This document shows positions 1-8,746 of a DNA stretch of 64,000 nt, piece after piece. The DNA comes from an uncultured Stenotrophomonas sp. (GTDB lineage Bacteria > Pseudomonadota > Gammaproteobacteria > Xanthomonadales > Xanthomonadaceae), in contig NZ_CAMFIA010000004.1 in assembly GCF_945952405.1 (NCBI RefSeq), positions 1 to 64,000 on the forward strand. Reading direction: 5' to 3'. The position numbers were made by a program, and so were the translations under genes. A model generated the notes under the pieces. It was given only the letters and a program-made list of their open reading frames with translations. It had not been told where the DNA came from and made no database searches. Every line of letters starts with the position of its first letter. The first letter of the stretch is position 1.

Positions 1-283
1 GATCTACTGCTGCAGGGCTGCGGTGGGTGCCGGTGGGTGCCGACCGTGGGTCGGCACGGCCCTCCCATCCAGGCATGGCGTGGATCTACTGCTGCAGGGC
101 TGCGGTGGGTGCCGACCGTGGGTCGGCACGGCCCTCCCATCCAGGCATGGCGTGGAGCTACTGCTGCAGGGCTGTGGTGGGTGCCGACCGTGGGTCGGCA
201 CGGCCCTTCCCATCCACGCATGGCGTGGATCTACTGCTGCCCGGTGCCGACCGTTGGTCGGCATGGCCTGGATCCACTCATGG
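1..283. repeat. Tandem array of a ~72-bp unit with two REP-like hairpins
   Basis: The core hairpin GTGCCGACCGTGGGTCGGCA starts at 37, 109 and 181, an exact 72-bp period, and a diverged copy starts at 244 (period 63). Between the cores sits a second palindrome, ATCCACGCATGGCGTGGATC, followed by TACTGCTGCAGGGCTG. Read on the minus strand this gives GTAG at the palindrome boundary, the signature of S. maltophilia SMAG elements. A 10-bp duplication, GGTGGGTGCC, is visible at 22-41. Open frames through the array are periodic, low-complexity translations and are not genes. The array runs off the left edge, so the full copy number is unknown. Confidence 0.85.
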
Positions 284-310
284 AAAGGCCCGCCGGTCAG
301 GCGGGCCTTT
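284..310 (-). terminator. Rho-independent terminator of the symporter gene
   Basis: A near-perfect hairpin AAAGGCCCGCC-GGTCA-GGCGGGCCTTT lies 16 bp beyond the stop codon of the minus-strand symporter. The A/T ends of the stem make it usable in both directions, so it could also stop transcripts entering from the repeat array. Confidence 0.8.
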
Positions 311-325
311 CGTCACCGCAGCGCC

Positions 326-1660
326 TCACGCGCGCGGCGGTGTCGGGTCGGGATCGTCCACGCCCACGTTGCTGGACGGGTTGTCATACACAGCCTGGTC
401 AAGCAGCCCGGTTTCCTTGGCCACCAGCACCGGCACCAGCATCTGTCCGGTCACGTTGGTCATCGTGCGCATCATGTCCAGGATGCGGTCGATGGCATAC
501 AGGTAACCGATCGTCTCCAGCGGCAGGTTGGCCGCGCTCAGCACCACCGTGGCCATGATCACCGCGGTACCCGGCACGCCGGCGGTGCCGAAGCTGCCCA
601 GTACCGAGGCGATCAGCACCACCACATACTGCTCCGGCGTCAGCGGCACACCGCTGTACTGCGCGATGAACACCGCGCACAGCGCCGGATAGATCGCACC
701 GCAGCCGTCCATCTTGATGCTGGCACCCAGCGGTACCGCGAATGAACCGTAGTCCTTGTTGACGCCCAGGTTGTGGGTGATCGAGCGCAGCGCCACCGGC
801 ATCGCGGCGAAGCTGGACGAGCTGACGAAGGCCACCTGCATGCCCGGCGCCGCGCCGCGGAAGAACTTCAGCGGATTCAGGCCATGCGCCAGCAGCAGCG
901 CGCTGTACACCACCACGATGTGCAGGGCGCAGGCCACGTACAGGGCCAGCACGAAGTGACCCAGCGGCAGCAGCTTCTCGAAGCCGTAGCTGCCGACCAG
1001 GCCGGCGATCAGGCCGAAGGTACCGATCGGAGTGACTTCCAGCACGAAGCGGGTCACCTGGATCATGATGTCGCTCATCTGGCCGACCAGCTTGCGCGCC
1101 TCGGTCACCTTCTCGCCCAGCTTGACGATGGCGAAGCCGACCAGGCCGGCGAAGAAGATCACCGGCAGGATCGAGCCACGGCCGGCGGCCAGCACGGTTT
1201 CACCGGCCGCATTGACCTTGGTGCCGATGCCCGACAACGCATAGAAGACGTTGGCCGGCACCACGTCCAGCAGAACCTGCACCACGCTCGGCACTTCGCG
1301 CGGCACGTAATTACTGGCCATCGACAGCTGCAGGCCACCGGCACCGGGCTGCAGCACGGTGCCTACCGCCAGGCCGACGCAGACCGCCAGTGCCGCGGTG
1401 ATCACGAACCACAGGAAGGTGCGGCCACTGAGCGCGGCAACCGACTTCTGGCCGTGCAGCGACGAGATCGCGTTGATGACCGCGAAGAACACCAGGGGCA
1501 CCGCGATCATCTTGATCAGGGTGACGTACAGCTCGCCGAGCGGGCCGAACCACGTTTCCGCGGCCGGGCCCAGCGCCCAGCCGGCCAGCGCGCCGAGCAC
1601 GAAGCCACCGACCACGCGCTGCCAGAATGGAATCCGCAGCCAGGCAGAGACCAGCTTCAT
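326..1660 (-). CDS. Dicarboxylate/amino acid:cation symporter (DAACS family)
   Basis: Inner-membrane secondary transporter importing C4-dicarboxylates or acidic amino acids with H+ or Na+. The 444-aa product has the DAACS fold: repeated hydrophobic segments, the serine-rich re-entrant loop (VSSSSFAAMP, about residues 278-287), the KMDG motif at 316-319 (family consensus NMDG) and DRILDMMRTMTNVTG at 391-405, matching the substrate/cation-binding DRxxDMxRTxxNVxG motif. The start is the ATG at 1660; no strong Shine-Dalgarno precedes it, and longer upstream extensions would only be antisense to the phosphatase gene. It is followed by a strong terminator, so it is probably monocistronic. Family certain; substrate (aspartate, glutamate or dicarboxylate) not decidable from sequence. 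Confidence 0.93.
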   Translation of the reverse strand: MKLVSAWLRIPFWQRVVGGFVLGALAGWALGPAAETWFGPLGELYVTLIKMIAVPLVFFAVINAISSLHGQKSVAALSGRTFLWFVITAALAVCVGLAVGTVLQPGAGGLQLSMASNYVPREVPSVVQVLLDVVPANVFYALSGIGTKVNAAGETVLAAGRGSILPVIFFAGLVGFAIVKLGEKVTEARKLVGQMSDIMIQVTRFVLEVTPIGTFGLIAGLVGSYGFEKLLPLGHFVLALYVACALHIVVVYSALLLAHGLNPLKFFRGAAPGMQVAFVSSSSFAAMPVALRSITHNLGVNKDYGSFAVPLGASIKMDGCGAIYPALCAVFIAQYSGVPLTPEQYVVVLIASVLGSFGTAGVPGTAVIMATVVLSAANLPLETIGYLYAIDRILDMMRTMTNVTGQMLVPVLVAKETGLLDQAVYDNPSSNVGVDDPDPTPPRA

Positions 1661-1813
1661 AGGCAATCCAGAGGGAAGGAAGGGATGCTGGCACGATAGC
1701 CCAAGGCGGCCCGCGGAACGACCGCCCCGCCGGCAAATCAGTGTGTCATCGGCGTGCCTTGCGAGGGCGGGCATAATGAACGTCCCGTTACAGTTTGTGA
1801 GATCCCAGCGTCC

Positions 1814-3520
1814 ATGCGTCGTTCCGTCTCCCTGTTGGCCGCCTGTGCCACCACCCTGCTGCTCGGCGCCTGCGCCAGCACTGCTCCCGCGTCCGCTCCG
1901 GCCGGCCTCAAGGTTGCCGTCGATCCGGTCGCCCACCCGGCCGGCGAGACCCCGCAGTGGTGGTATCGCAGCGGCGCTGCCCAGGCTGCGGCCAACGGTG
2001 CCATGTCCGGCAAGGCCAGGAACGTGATCCTGTTCCTCGGCGACGGCATGAGCCTGACCACCGTGGCCGCCTCGCGCATCTACGAGGGCCAGCAGAAGGG
2101 CGGCTCGGGCGAAGAGAACCTGCTGTCGTGGGAGCGCTTCCCGGCAACGGCGTTCAGCAAGACCTACAACACCGACTCGCAGACTCCGGATTCGGCCGGC
2201 ACCATGACCGCCATCACCACCGGCGTGAAGACCCACATGGGCGCGATCGGTGTCAGCGCCGGCAGCCGCACCGACTGCGCCGACAGCCTGTCCAAGGGCC
2301 TGCTGACCTGGCTGCAGCTGGCCGACAGCGCGGGCCTGGCCACCGGCGTGGTGTCCACCGCGCGCCTGACCCATGCCACCCCGGCCGCCACCTACGCGCA
2401 TTCGCCCGAACGCAACTGGGAAAACGACACCGACCTGACCGAAGCGGCCAAGGCTGCCGGTTGCAAGGACATCGCCCAGCAACTGCTGTCGACCTCGCGC
2501 TATGGTCGTGGCCCGCTGGTCGCCCTGGGCGGCGGCCGTGGTGAGTTCACCACCGTGGAAGAGCGTGATCCGGAATACGACGACAAGGTCGGCCAGCGCC
2601 TGGACGGGCGCAGCCTGGTCCAGGAATGGCAGCAGGCCCATCCGCAGGGTGCCTATGTCTGGAACAGCAAGCAGCTGGCGGCCGCCGCCAACGCACCGGC
2701 CATCCTCGGCCTGTTCGAACCGGACCACATGCGCTACGAGTACGAGCGCCCGCAGGATCCGGGCGGCGAGCCGAGCCTGGCCGAACTGACCGCCGCCGCG
2801 ATCAGGAACCTGTCGCGCCACCAGGAAGGCTACGTGCTGATGATCGAAGGCGCGCGCATCGACCACGCCAACCACAGCGGCAACGCCTACCGTGCACTGA
2901 CCGAGACCGTGGCCCTGTCCGACGCGGTACGCGTGGCCAATGAGCTGACCTCGGCCGACGACACCCTGATCATCGTGACCGCCGATCACTCGCACACCCT
3001 GAACTTCGTCGGCTACCCGGCCCGCGGCAACCCGATCCTGGGCAAGGTCAAGGACAAGGGCGGCGAAGACGGCGCCGGCAAGCTCGACTATGCGCTGGAC
3101 GGTACCGGCCAGCCGTACACCACGCTGAGCTACGCCAACGGCCCGGGCCACACCGGCAGCAGCAACCAGCAGCCGGCAGGCGCCAAGCGCTATCCGCACA
3201 ACCCGAGCAGCTTCGAGCCGGCCAATGGCCGCCCGAACCTGCGTGAGGTCGATACCGAACACCCGGACTACATGCAGGAAGCACTGGTGCCGATGAAGTC
3301 CGAGTCGCATGGTGGCGAGGACGTCGGCATCTGGGCGCGCGGCCCGGGCAGCAAGGCGATCCGCGGTACGCTGGAACAGAACGCGATCTACCACATGATC
3401 GTGCAGGCCACCCCGGCCCTGCGCGAGCGCCTGTGCCAGGCCGGTACCTGCGACGACAAGGGCGTGCCGGTGCAGCTGCCGGCGCCGACCGCGTTCGAAC
3501 GCAAGGCCGAAGCCAAGTGA
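1814..3520 (+). CDS. Alkaline phosphatase, lipoprotein form
   Basis: Metal-dependent phosphomonoesterase of the PhoA family, releasing phosphate from organic phosphoesters outside the cytoplasm. The 568-aa protein begins with a lipoprotein signal (lipobox LLGAC, Cys20), so it is predicted to be lipid-anchored rather than soluble like E. coli PhoA. Visible family motifs are LFLGDGMS (about 73-80, metal-ligand Asp), PDSAGT with nucleophile Ser about 127, EGARIDHANH and TADHSHT with metal-binding Asp/His, and a C-terminal SHGGEDV His ligand. The ATG at 1814 is chosen because it starts exactly at the signal peptide; upstream codons are not signal-like. Its stop overlaps the GTG of the next gene by 4 bp (GTGA), so the two are probably translationally coupled. 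No convincing Pho box was found upstream. Confidence 0.93.
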   Translation: MRRSVSLLAACATTLLLGACASTAPASAPAGLKVAVDPVAHPAGETPQWWYRSGAAQAAANGAMSGKARNVILFLGDGMSLTTVAASRIYEGQQKGGSGEENLLSWERFPATAFSKTYNTDSQTPDSAGTMTAITTGVKTHMGAIGVSAGSRTDCADSLSKGLLTWLQLADSAGLATGVVSTARLTHATPAATYAHSPERNWENDTDLTEAAKAAGCKDIAQQLLSTSRYGRGPLVALGGGRGEFTTVEERDPEYDDKVGQRLDGRSLVQEWQQAHPQGAYVWNSKQLAAAANAPAILGLFEPDHMRYEYERPQDPGGEPSLAELTAAAIRNLSRHQEGYVLMIEGARIDHANHSGNAYRALTETVALSDAVRVANELTSADDTLIIVTADHSHTLNFVGYPARGNPILGKVKDKGGEDGAGKLDYALDGTGQPYTTLSYANGPGHTGSSNQQPAGAKRYPHNPSSFEPANGRPNLREVDTEHPDYMQEALVPMKSESHGGEDVGIWARGPGSKAIRGTLEQNAIYHMIVQATPALRERLCQAGTCDDKGVPVQLPAPTAFERKAEAK

Positions 3521-4062
3521 CCCCGCAGCCGGCCCGGCCTGCCTCTGCCAGCGGCCGCCTTGCGCGGTCGCTGGTCGTGCTCGGCATGCTCGCCAGCGGC
3601 AGCGTGCTGGCGCAGGGGCCGGAGTGCAGGATCCTCACCGATGAGCACGGGCTGTGGCCGCTGCCCAACTGCGAGGTGGTCAACGCGCGCCCGAAGATCG
3701 CCGCCACGACGCTGAAGGACCTGAACTACGACGAGCACGGCCTGGCCGTGGTCTACGCCGGTGAAGGCTTCCACTACGTCAACCGCAAGGGTCGCAGCCT
3801 GCCGGTACTGACCTGGGACAACGGCCCGGACACGCCGCAGGAAGGCCTGCTGCGTGCCCGCGTCGGCAATCGCGTGGCGTTCTTCGACCTGAAGTTCCAG
3901 CAGCGGGTGCCCGGCACCTTCGATTTTGCCTGGCCCTTCCGGGAAGGCGTCGCCGAGGTCTGCAATGGCTGCCGGCGCGGGACGCCCGATGCCAATGGCC
4001 ACACACCGATGGAAGGCGGCGACCGGTTCCGCATCGACCGCAAGGGTCGGCGGCTGAAATAG
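3517..4062 (+). CDS. Exported WG-repeat protein coupled to the phosphatase
   Basis: 181-aa protein of unknown function. The GTG at 3517 overlaps the phosphatase stop codon and gives a clean signal peptide (hydrophobic stretch ending SVLAQ about residue 32), which supports this start. The mature part has two or three degenerate WG repeats: segments of the form HYVNRKGRSLPVLTWDNG, VAFFDLKFQQRVPGTFDFAW and FREGVAEVCNGC, with alternating aromatic and Gly residues and a closing FRIDRKGRR. WG repeats usually form beta-propeller-like or extended folds for protein contacts. Two cysteines (CNGC) may form a disulfide in the periplasm. The coupling suggests it works with the phosphatase, but this is inference. 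Confidence 0.8.
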   Translation: MTPQPARPASASGRLARSLVVLGMLASGSVLAQGPECRILTDEHGLWPLPNCEVVNARPKIAATTLKDLNYDEHGLAVVYAGEGFHYVNRKGRSLPVLTWDNGPDTPQEGLLRARVGNRVAFFDLKFQQRVPGTFDFAWPFREGVAEVCNGCRRGTPDANGHTPMEGGDRFRIDRKGRRLK

Positions 4063-4354
4063 GTGTTTCGGCAGGGCTGCGCCCTGCACCTGCCGAAGCT
4101 TCAAGCAACGGCATCTGCGGCGGCACGGTAGACCCGTCCATGGGGGCTTCCCCCCGCAAGCCCACAGTGCCACCTTCGCAGTAGATCCACGCCATGCGTG
4201 GATGAAATCTGTCAGATATCGAAATAAATTCTTGCTTGGACCCCGTGCCGACCAACGGTCGGCACCCACCACCCGCAGCAGCGGGGTCGGCACCACCAGC
4301 AGCAGCGGGCAGGGCTGCGCCCTGCCAGGTAACCCCACCCCCTATACTTGCGGC
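4063..4354. repeat. Intergenic REP cluster upstream of tilS
   Basis: The 292-bp gap is almost entirely short palindromes. 4066-4099 is a TTCGGCAGGGCTGCGCCCTG-type element, also found at 60911 and, inverted, at 61318. 4181-4203 is a GTAG-headed SMAG element, GTAGATCCACGCCATGCGTG. It is followed by a conserved GAAATCTGTCAGA flank also seen in inverted orientation near 61112. 4245-4265 is the perfect palindrome GTGCCGACC-AAC-GGTCGGCAC, related to the array at the left edge. No coding sequence or clear promoter was recognised here. Confidence 0.8.
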
Positions 4355-5641
4355 GTGACTGCCTTCCCTGCCCTGGTTCCACTGCATGCTCCCCTGCTGG
4401 TGGGCTACAGCGGTGGGGTCGACTCCACCGTACTGCTGCATTGGCTGTGCCGCTGCGCCCAGGCATCCGCAACCTCGTTGCGTGCGGTGCACGTGCATCA
4501 CGGCCTGCAATCCGCCGCCGATGACTGGGTGCTGCACTGCCGGCAGCAATGCGCGGCACTGGGCATCGAACTGTCCGTGCATCGCGTGCGGGTTGAAGAC
4601 GGCAGCGGCCTGGGACTGGAAGGCGCCGCGCGGCAGGCACGGCGTGCCGCGTTTGCGGCCGAGCTGCGCGACGGGGAGACGCTGGTGCTGGCGCAGCACC
4701 AGGACGACCAGGCCGAGACCTTCCTGCTGCGCGCCCTGCGCGGCTCCGGCGTCGACGGCCTCGCGGCGATGGCCACCGACAGCCGGCTCGGCGCACATCC
4801 GCTGTGGCGCCCCCTGCTGCCGGTGCCGCGCAGCGCCCTGCTCGCCTACGCCCATTGCCACGCATTGCGCTGGATCGAAGACCCCAGCAATGGCGACGAC
4901 CACGCCGATCGCAACTTCCTGCGCCTGCAGGTGCTGCCGCTGCTGCGCGAGCGCTGGCCACATGCAGGCGCGGCCCTGGCTGCCAGCGCCACGCATTGCC
5001 GACAGACCCGCGAACTGCTGGACGAGGAAGACGCCGAACTGGTCGCACATCTGGAAGTGGCTCCGCGCGTGCTGTCACTGTCGCTGCTGCGCCAGGTCTC
5101 GCCCGGCCGCGCCGCGCGCGTGCTGCGCGCCTGGGTGCAGGGCCACGCTGCGGCACCGCTGCCGGCCACGGTACTGCAGCAGGTGCTGGACGAACTGCTG
5201 CCCGCCGGCAACGACCGCCAGGCGCGCGTGCGCTGGCACGACCATGCCATCCAGCAGTGGCGCGACCACGCCTACCTGCTGCCGGCCCAGCTGCCGGCGT
5301 TGCCCCACCACTGGCAGGCCGAATGGGACGGGCGTGCGCCGTTGGCGCTGCCCGACGGCGGCCAGCTGTGCCTGCAGGGAGGCGCGGCCTTCGACCGCCC
5401 GCTGCAGGTGCGCGCACGCGTGGGCGGCGAGCGCATCCTGCTGCCCGGTCGCCAGCATTCGCACGCGCTGAAGGACTGCCTGCAACGCGAACACCTGGCG
5501 CCATGGCGGCGCGCACAGCTGCCGCTGGTGTTCGATGGCGCGCAGTTGCTCGCGGCCGCGGACGTGGTCATCGCCGCGCCCTTGCAGGCCTGGTTGCAGG
5601 CCCACCAGGCGCAGCTGCAGTGGCGTCCCGGCGGTTGGTGA
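4355..5641 (+). CDS. tilS: tRNA(Ile)-lysidine synthase
   Basis: ATP-dependent ligation of lysine to C34 of the CAU-anticodon tRNA-Ile2, converting it from Met to Ile decoding; essential and cytoplasmic. The 428-aa product (E. coli TilS 432 aa) shows the PP-loop SGGVDS at residues 19-24, the HVHHGLQ segment, and LAQHQDDQAETFLLRALRGS typical of TilS, followed by the substrate-specificity and C-terminal domains. The GTG at 4355 is the best start: it places the PP-loop at the usual position. Upstream in-frame codons lie in REP repeats. No obvious Shine-Dalgarno is seen. xseB follows after 36 bp. Confidence 0.95.
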   Translation: MTAFPALVPLHAPLLVGYSGGVDSTVLLHWLCRCAQASATSLRAVHVHHGLQSAADDWVLHCRQQCAALGIELSVHRVRVEDGSGLGLEGAARQARRAAFAAELRDGETLVLAQHQDDQAETFLLRALRGSGVDGLAAMATDSRLGAHPLWRPLLPVPRSALLAYAHCHALRWIEDPSNGDDHADRNFLRLQVLPLLRERWPHAGAALAASATHCRQTRELLDEEDAELVAHLEVAPRVLSLSLLRQVSPGRAARVLRAWVQGHAAAPLPATVLQQVLDELLPAGNDRQARVRWHDHAIQQWRDHAYLLPAQLPALPHHWQAEWDGRAPLALPDGGQLCLQGGAAFDRPLQVRARVGGERILLPGRQHSHALKDCLQREHLAPWRRAQLPLVFDGAQLLAAADVVIAAPLQAWLQAHQAQLQWRPGGW

Positions 5642-5677
5642 ATTGACCCCCGCGCGCGGCCCGTCCACACTTGTGGC

Positions 5678-5938
5678 ATGGTCAAGAAGTCCCCCGAAAA
5701 CGCCTCCCCGGTCGCCCAGTTCGAGCAGTCGCTCGAATCGCTGGAGCAGCTGGTGGAGCAGATGGAAACCGGCGAGCTGAGCCTGGAAGCTTCGCTCAGT
5801 GCTTACGAACGAGGCGTCGGCCTGTACCGCCAGTGCCAGCAGGCGCTGGAGCAGGCGGAACTGCGCGTTCGCCTGCTCAGCGATCCGGCCCAGCCGGAAA
5901 CGGCCGAGCCCTTCGATCCGCCCAGCCATGACGGCTGA
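5678..5938 (+). CDS. xseB: Exodeoxyribonuclease VII small subunit
   Basis: 86-aa partner of XseA. The small subunits coat the large subunit to form the nuclease that degrades single-stranded DNA into oligonucleotides. The XseB helical hairpin signature is clear: [20 protein letters not shown] followed by [20 protein letters not shown]. xseA is not in this window. The stop codon lies inside the ispA start region (11-bp overlap), the usual xseB-ispA arrangement of the isoprenoid operon; dxs is not next to them here. Confidence 0.97.
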   Translation: MVKKSPENASPVAQFEQSLESLEQLVEQMETGELSLEASLSAYERGVGLYRQCQQALEQAELRVRLLSDPAQPETAEPFDPPSHDG

Positions 5939-6806
5939 GGCAATGTTCGCGCGTTGGCGCGACCGGATCGAAAGCCAGCTCGACGCGGCGCTGCCCTCGC
6001 CTGCCGAAGCACCGCAGGGCCTGCACCGGGCCATGCGCTATTCGGTGCTCGGCGGCGGCAAGCGCATGCGCCCGCTGCTGGTATATGCCAGCGGCCACCT
6101 GTTCGGCGCGCAGCCGGAACAGCTGGATGCCGCGGCGATGGCGGTCGAACTGATCCACGCCTATTCGCTGGTGCATGACGACCTGCCGGCCATGGACGAT
6201 GACGCCCTGCGCCGTGGCAAGCCGACCACCCACATCGCCTTCGACGAAGCCACTGCGATCCTGGCCGGCGATGCGCTGCAGACCCGTGCGTTCGGCCTGC
6301 TGGCCGATGCACCGCTGCCGGCGACCCTGCGCGTGGCCTGCCTGCAGACCCTGTGCCATGCCTCCGGCGCCGCCGGCATGTGCGGTGGCCAGGCGCTGGA
6401 CATCGATGCCACCGGCCAGCAGCAGACGCTGGCCGCGCTGACCCGCATGCACGCCCTGAAGACCGGCGCGCTGATCCGCGCGGCGGTGCGCATGGGTGCG
6501 CTGTGCGGCCATGCCAACGATGCCCAGCTGGCCCAGCTGGACAGCTTCGCCGACGCGCTCGGCCTGGCCTTCCAGGTCCGCGATGACATCCTCGATGTCG
6601 AAGCCAGCTCCGAACAGCTGGGCAAGACCGCCGGCAAGGACCAGGCACAGGACAAGAGCACCTTCCCCGCCCTGCTCGGCATGGATGGCGCGAAGGCGCA
6701 GCTGCACGAACTTGCCGCACGCATGCAGGCGGTGCTGGCTGGATATGGCGAGGAGGCCGATGCGCTGCGTGCGCTGGCCACGCTCGCGGTGGAGCGCGAT
6801 CACTGA
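5928..6806 (+). CDS. ispA: (2E,6E)-farnesyl diphosphate synthase
   Basis: Condenses dimethylallyl and geranyl diphosphate with isopentenyl diphosphate to give C15 farnesyl diphosphate, precursor of undecaprenyl phosphate, quinone and haem O side chains. The 292-aa protein has the first Asp-rich motif ([10 protein letters not shown], 83-92), GGGKRMRP near 44-51, and the second motif FQVRDDILD about residue 220. Spacing of two residues between the Asp pairs in the first motif is typical of FPP rather than longer-chain synthases. The ATG at 5928 overlaps xseB by 11 bp; an alternative ATG at 5943 would be 5 residues shorter. A bidirectional terminator follows at 6845. Confidence 0.95.
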   Translation: MTAEAMFARWRDRIESQLDAALPSPAEAPQGLHRAMRYSVLGGGKRMRPLLVYASGHLFGAQPEQLDAAAMAVELIHAYSLVHDDLPAMDDDALRRGKPTTHIAFDEATAILAGDALQTRAFGLLADAPLPATLRVACLQTLCHASGAAGMCGGQALDIDATGQQQTLAALTRMHALKTGALIRAAVRMGALCGHANDAQLAQLDSFADALGLAFQVRDDILDVEASSEQLGKTAGKDQAQDKSTFPALLGMDGAKAQLHELAARMQAVLAGYGEEADALRALATLAVERDH

Positions 6807-6844
6807 TCGCCGGTGGCGGGCCTGGAGCGCGCCCCGCTGGCAAG

Positions 6845-6874
6845 AAAAAACGCCCGGCAATGCCGGGCGTTTTC
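6845..6874. terminator. Bidirectional terminator between ispA and the DUF4870 gene
   Basis: A stem AACGCCCGGCA-ATGCCGGGCGTT with A-rich left and T-rich right flanks sits between two convergent genes. It can end ispA transcripts on the plus strand and DUF4870 transcripts on the minus strand. Confidence 0.85.
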
Positions 6875-6894
6875 ATTTGCACATGCGGCCAGTC

Positions 6895-7269
6895 TTACTT
6901 GATCAGGCGCAGGGTGAACGGGTAGCGGTAGGCTTCGCCGTTGTTGGCCTTCACTGCAGCGATGATGCAGAACACCAGGTTGATGACGCCCACGATCGGC
7001 GCCAGGATGCCGCCGATGATCACGATCATCAGGATGATGCTGATGACCATCGCGATGGTCACGGTGATCTGGAAGTTCAGCGCTTCCTTGGCCTGGTCGG
7101 TCACGAAGGCCTTGCCGGCATCGTCCTTGTTGATCAGCCAGATGATCAGCGCGCCGATGAAGCCGGTGAAGATGCCCAGCAGGTGCGCGGCCAGGGCCAT
7201 GGTGCGCTGGTCGGCCGGCACATCGGTGGTGGCCGGCGGCGGCGGCGGGACGTTATCGAATTCGCTCAC
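6895..7269 (-). CDS. DUF4870 small membrane protein
   Basis: 124-aa inner-membrane protein of unknown function. After a Pro-rich N-terminus (VPPPPP) come a first hydrophobic helix (ALAAHLLGIFTGFIGALIIW), a polar loop with the family-typical KEALNFQIT segment, and a long hydrophobic stretch forming two more helices. This order of helix, QAKEALNFQ and helices is the DUF4870 (Tic20-like) pattern. The GTG at 7269 is preferred: GGAG lies 7 nt upstream. An in-frame ATG further upstream includes the Shine-Dalgarno itself in the coding region. It is convergent with ispA and separated from pmbA by about 90 bp. Confidence 0.85.
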   Translation of the reverse strand: MSEFDNVPPPPPATTDVPADQRTMALAAHLLGIFTGFIGALIIWLINKDDAGKAFVTDQAKEALNFQITVTIAMVISIILMIVIIGGILAPIVGVINLVFCIIAAVKANNGEAYRYPFTLRLIK

Positions 7270-7356
7270 GACAAAACTCCTTTTCATTGGGTGGTCTTGA
7301 CCAACCAGCACCCAGCTGGTTGCGTCAGGCGCGCATAGCTTACGCCATCAATGCCA

Positions 7357-8724
7357 TCAATCATTACCGGCGATCGTCATCCGTCCCAGCAGGATCGAAC
7401 CGGTCCGGATGTGCGAGCGCGGGTCCACATCGCTGCCGACCGCCTCGATGCTGCTGAACATCTCGCGCAGGTTGCCGGCAATGGTGATGCCGTCCACCGG
7501 GTACTGGATCTGGCCGTTCTCGACCCGGAAGCCACCCGCTCCCCGCGAATAGTCGCCGGTCACCCCGTTCACGCCCTGCCCCATCAGCTCGGTCACCAGC
7601 AGGCCGTCGCCCATCTGCCGGGCGATCTCCTGCAGGGAGCCGGCATTGGCTGCCAGCTGCAGGTTGTGCACGCCACCGGCGTTGGCGGTGGTCTGCAGGC
7701 CCAGCTTGCGTGCCGAGTAACTGCCCAGCACATAGCGCTGCAGCACACCGTCTCGGACCAGGGCCGAGGCGCGGGTCGCCACGCCATCACCGTCGAAGGC
7801 GGCCGAGCGCAGGCCGCGGCGCAGGTGCGGCAGCTCCTCGATCTGCATCCACTCCGGGAACAGGCGCTGGCCGACGCTGTCCAGCAGGAAGCTGGCTTCA
7901 CGGTAAAGCGCGCCGCCGGACACCGCCGACAGCAGGTGACCGACCAGGCTGCGTGCCACTTCCGGGGCGAACAGCACCGGCATGCTGCCGGTGGCCATCG
8001 AGCGTGGCTGCAGGCGGGCGACCGTGCGCTCGGCGGCACGGCGACCGACCAGGCCTACATCCTCCAGGTCCTCGCGGGCCAGCGCGCTGGTGTACCAGCC
8101 ATCACGCTGCATGCCATCGCCCTGCCCGGCAATCAGCGCACAGCCGACCGAATGGTGGGTGCCGCGCTCGCGGCCGATGAAGCCATGCGAATTGGCATAC
8201 ACCGACAGGCTCTGCATGCTCGATACCGAGGCGCCATCGGAATTGCGGATCTGTGCATCGGCCTCACGGCCTGCGTTTTCACAGGCCAGGGCCAGGTCCA
8301 CTGCGGTGTCGGCCTGCAGCGCCCACGGATGCCAGCCATCCAGGTCCGGGAAGTCGGTCGCCATCAGCGCCGCCTCGGCCAGGCCCGCGGCCGGGTCGTC
8401 CTCGGTGTGGCGGGCGATCGCGCAGGCTTGCTCGACCGTCGCTGCCAGGCTCGCCTCGTTCAGGTCGCCGGTGCTGGCACTGCCCTTGCGCTGGCCGAAA
8501 TAGACCGTAACGGCGATGCCGCGGTCGCGGGTGGACTGCACGGTCTCGACCTCACCGAGGCGGACATTGACCTCCAGCCCGCGATCCTCGCTGCAGCTGA
8601 CCTCGGCCTGGCTCGCGCCCAGCGCGCGGGCGCGGTCGAGCAGCTGCTGGGAGAGGTCGGCCAGCCGTTCCAGCCGGGCCGGGCTGTCGTCGCCAACGGC
8701 GACTTCAGGGGCGATCACGTTCAA
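7357..8724 (-). CDS. pmbA: Metalloprotease PmbA (TldE)
   Basis: Subunit of the TldD/TldE heterodimeric metalloprotease, which trims unfolded peptides, matures modified peptides such as microcin B17, and degrades the CcdA antitoxin in E. coli. The 455-aa product has the U62 family features: ASQAEVSCSEDRGLEVNVR near the N-terminus and the C-terminal GDYSRGAGGFRVENGQIQYP and SHIRTGSILLGRM blocks. The start appears to be TTG at 8724, with AGGA 7 nt upstream; the next candidate, GTG at 8718, has poorer spacing. tldD lies nearby on the same strand, with darP between them on the opposite strand. Divergent from darP; the Shine-Dalgarno abuts the palindrome CCTGTACAGG at 8733. Confidence 0.95.
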   Translation of the reverse strand: MNVIAPEVAVGDDSPARLERLADLSQQLLDRARALGASQAEVSCSEDRGLEVNVRLGEVETVQSTRDRGIAVTVYFGQRKGSASTGDLNEASLAATVEQACAIARHTEDDPAAGLAEAALMATDFPDLDGWHPWALQADTAVDLALACENAGREADAQIRNSDGASVSSMQSLSVYANSHGFIGRERGTHHSVGCALIAGQGDGMQRDGWYTSALAREDLEDVGLVGRRAAERTVARLQPRSMATGSMPVLFAPEVARSLVGHLLSAVSGGALYREASFLLDSVGQRLFPEWMQIEELPHLRRGLRSAAFDGDGVATRASALVRDGVLQRYVLGSYSARKLGLQTTANAGGVHNLQLAANAGSLQEIARQMGDGLLVTELMGQGVNGVTGDYSRGAGGFRVENGQIQYPVDGITIAGNLREMFSSIEAVGSDVDPRSHIRTGSILLGRMTIAGND

Positions 8725-8746
8725 TGCTTTATCCTGTACAGGTTGG

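Noticed and set aside
1..283. Possible CRISPR array
   Set aside because: The units are nearly identical along their whole length with no unique spacers, and no cas genes are present; it is a REP tandem repeat.
1741..1813. Pho box upstream of the alkaline phosphatase gene
   Set aside because: Sequences such as GTTACAG-TTTG-TGAGA are too far from the CTGTCAT direct-repeat consensus to claim PhoB control.
1661..3394. N-terminal extension of the minus-strand symporter frame
   Set aside because: The conserved symporter protein starts at 1660. The extension is antisense to alkaline phosphatase and unlike any transporter.
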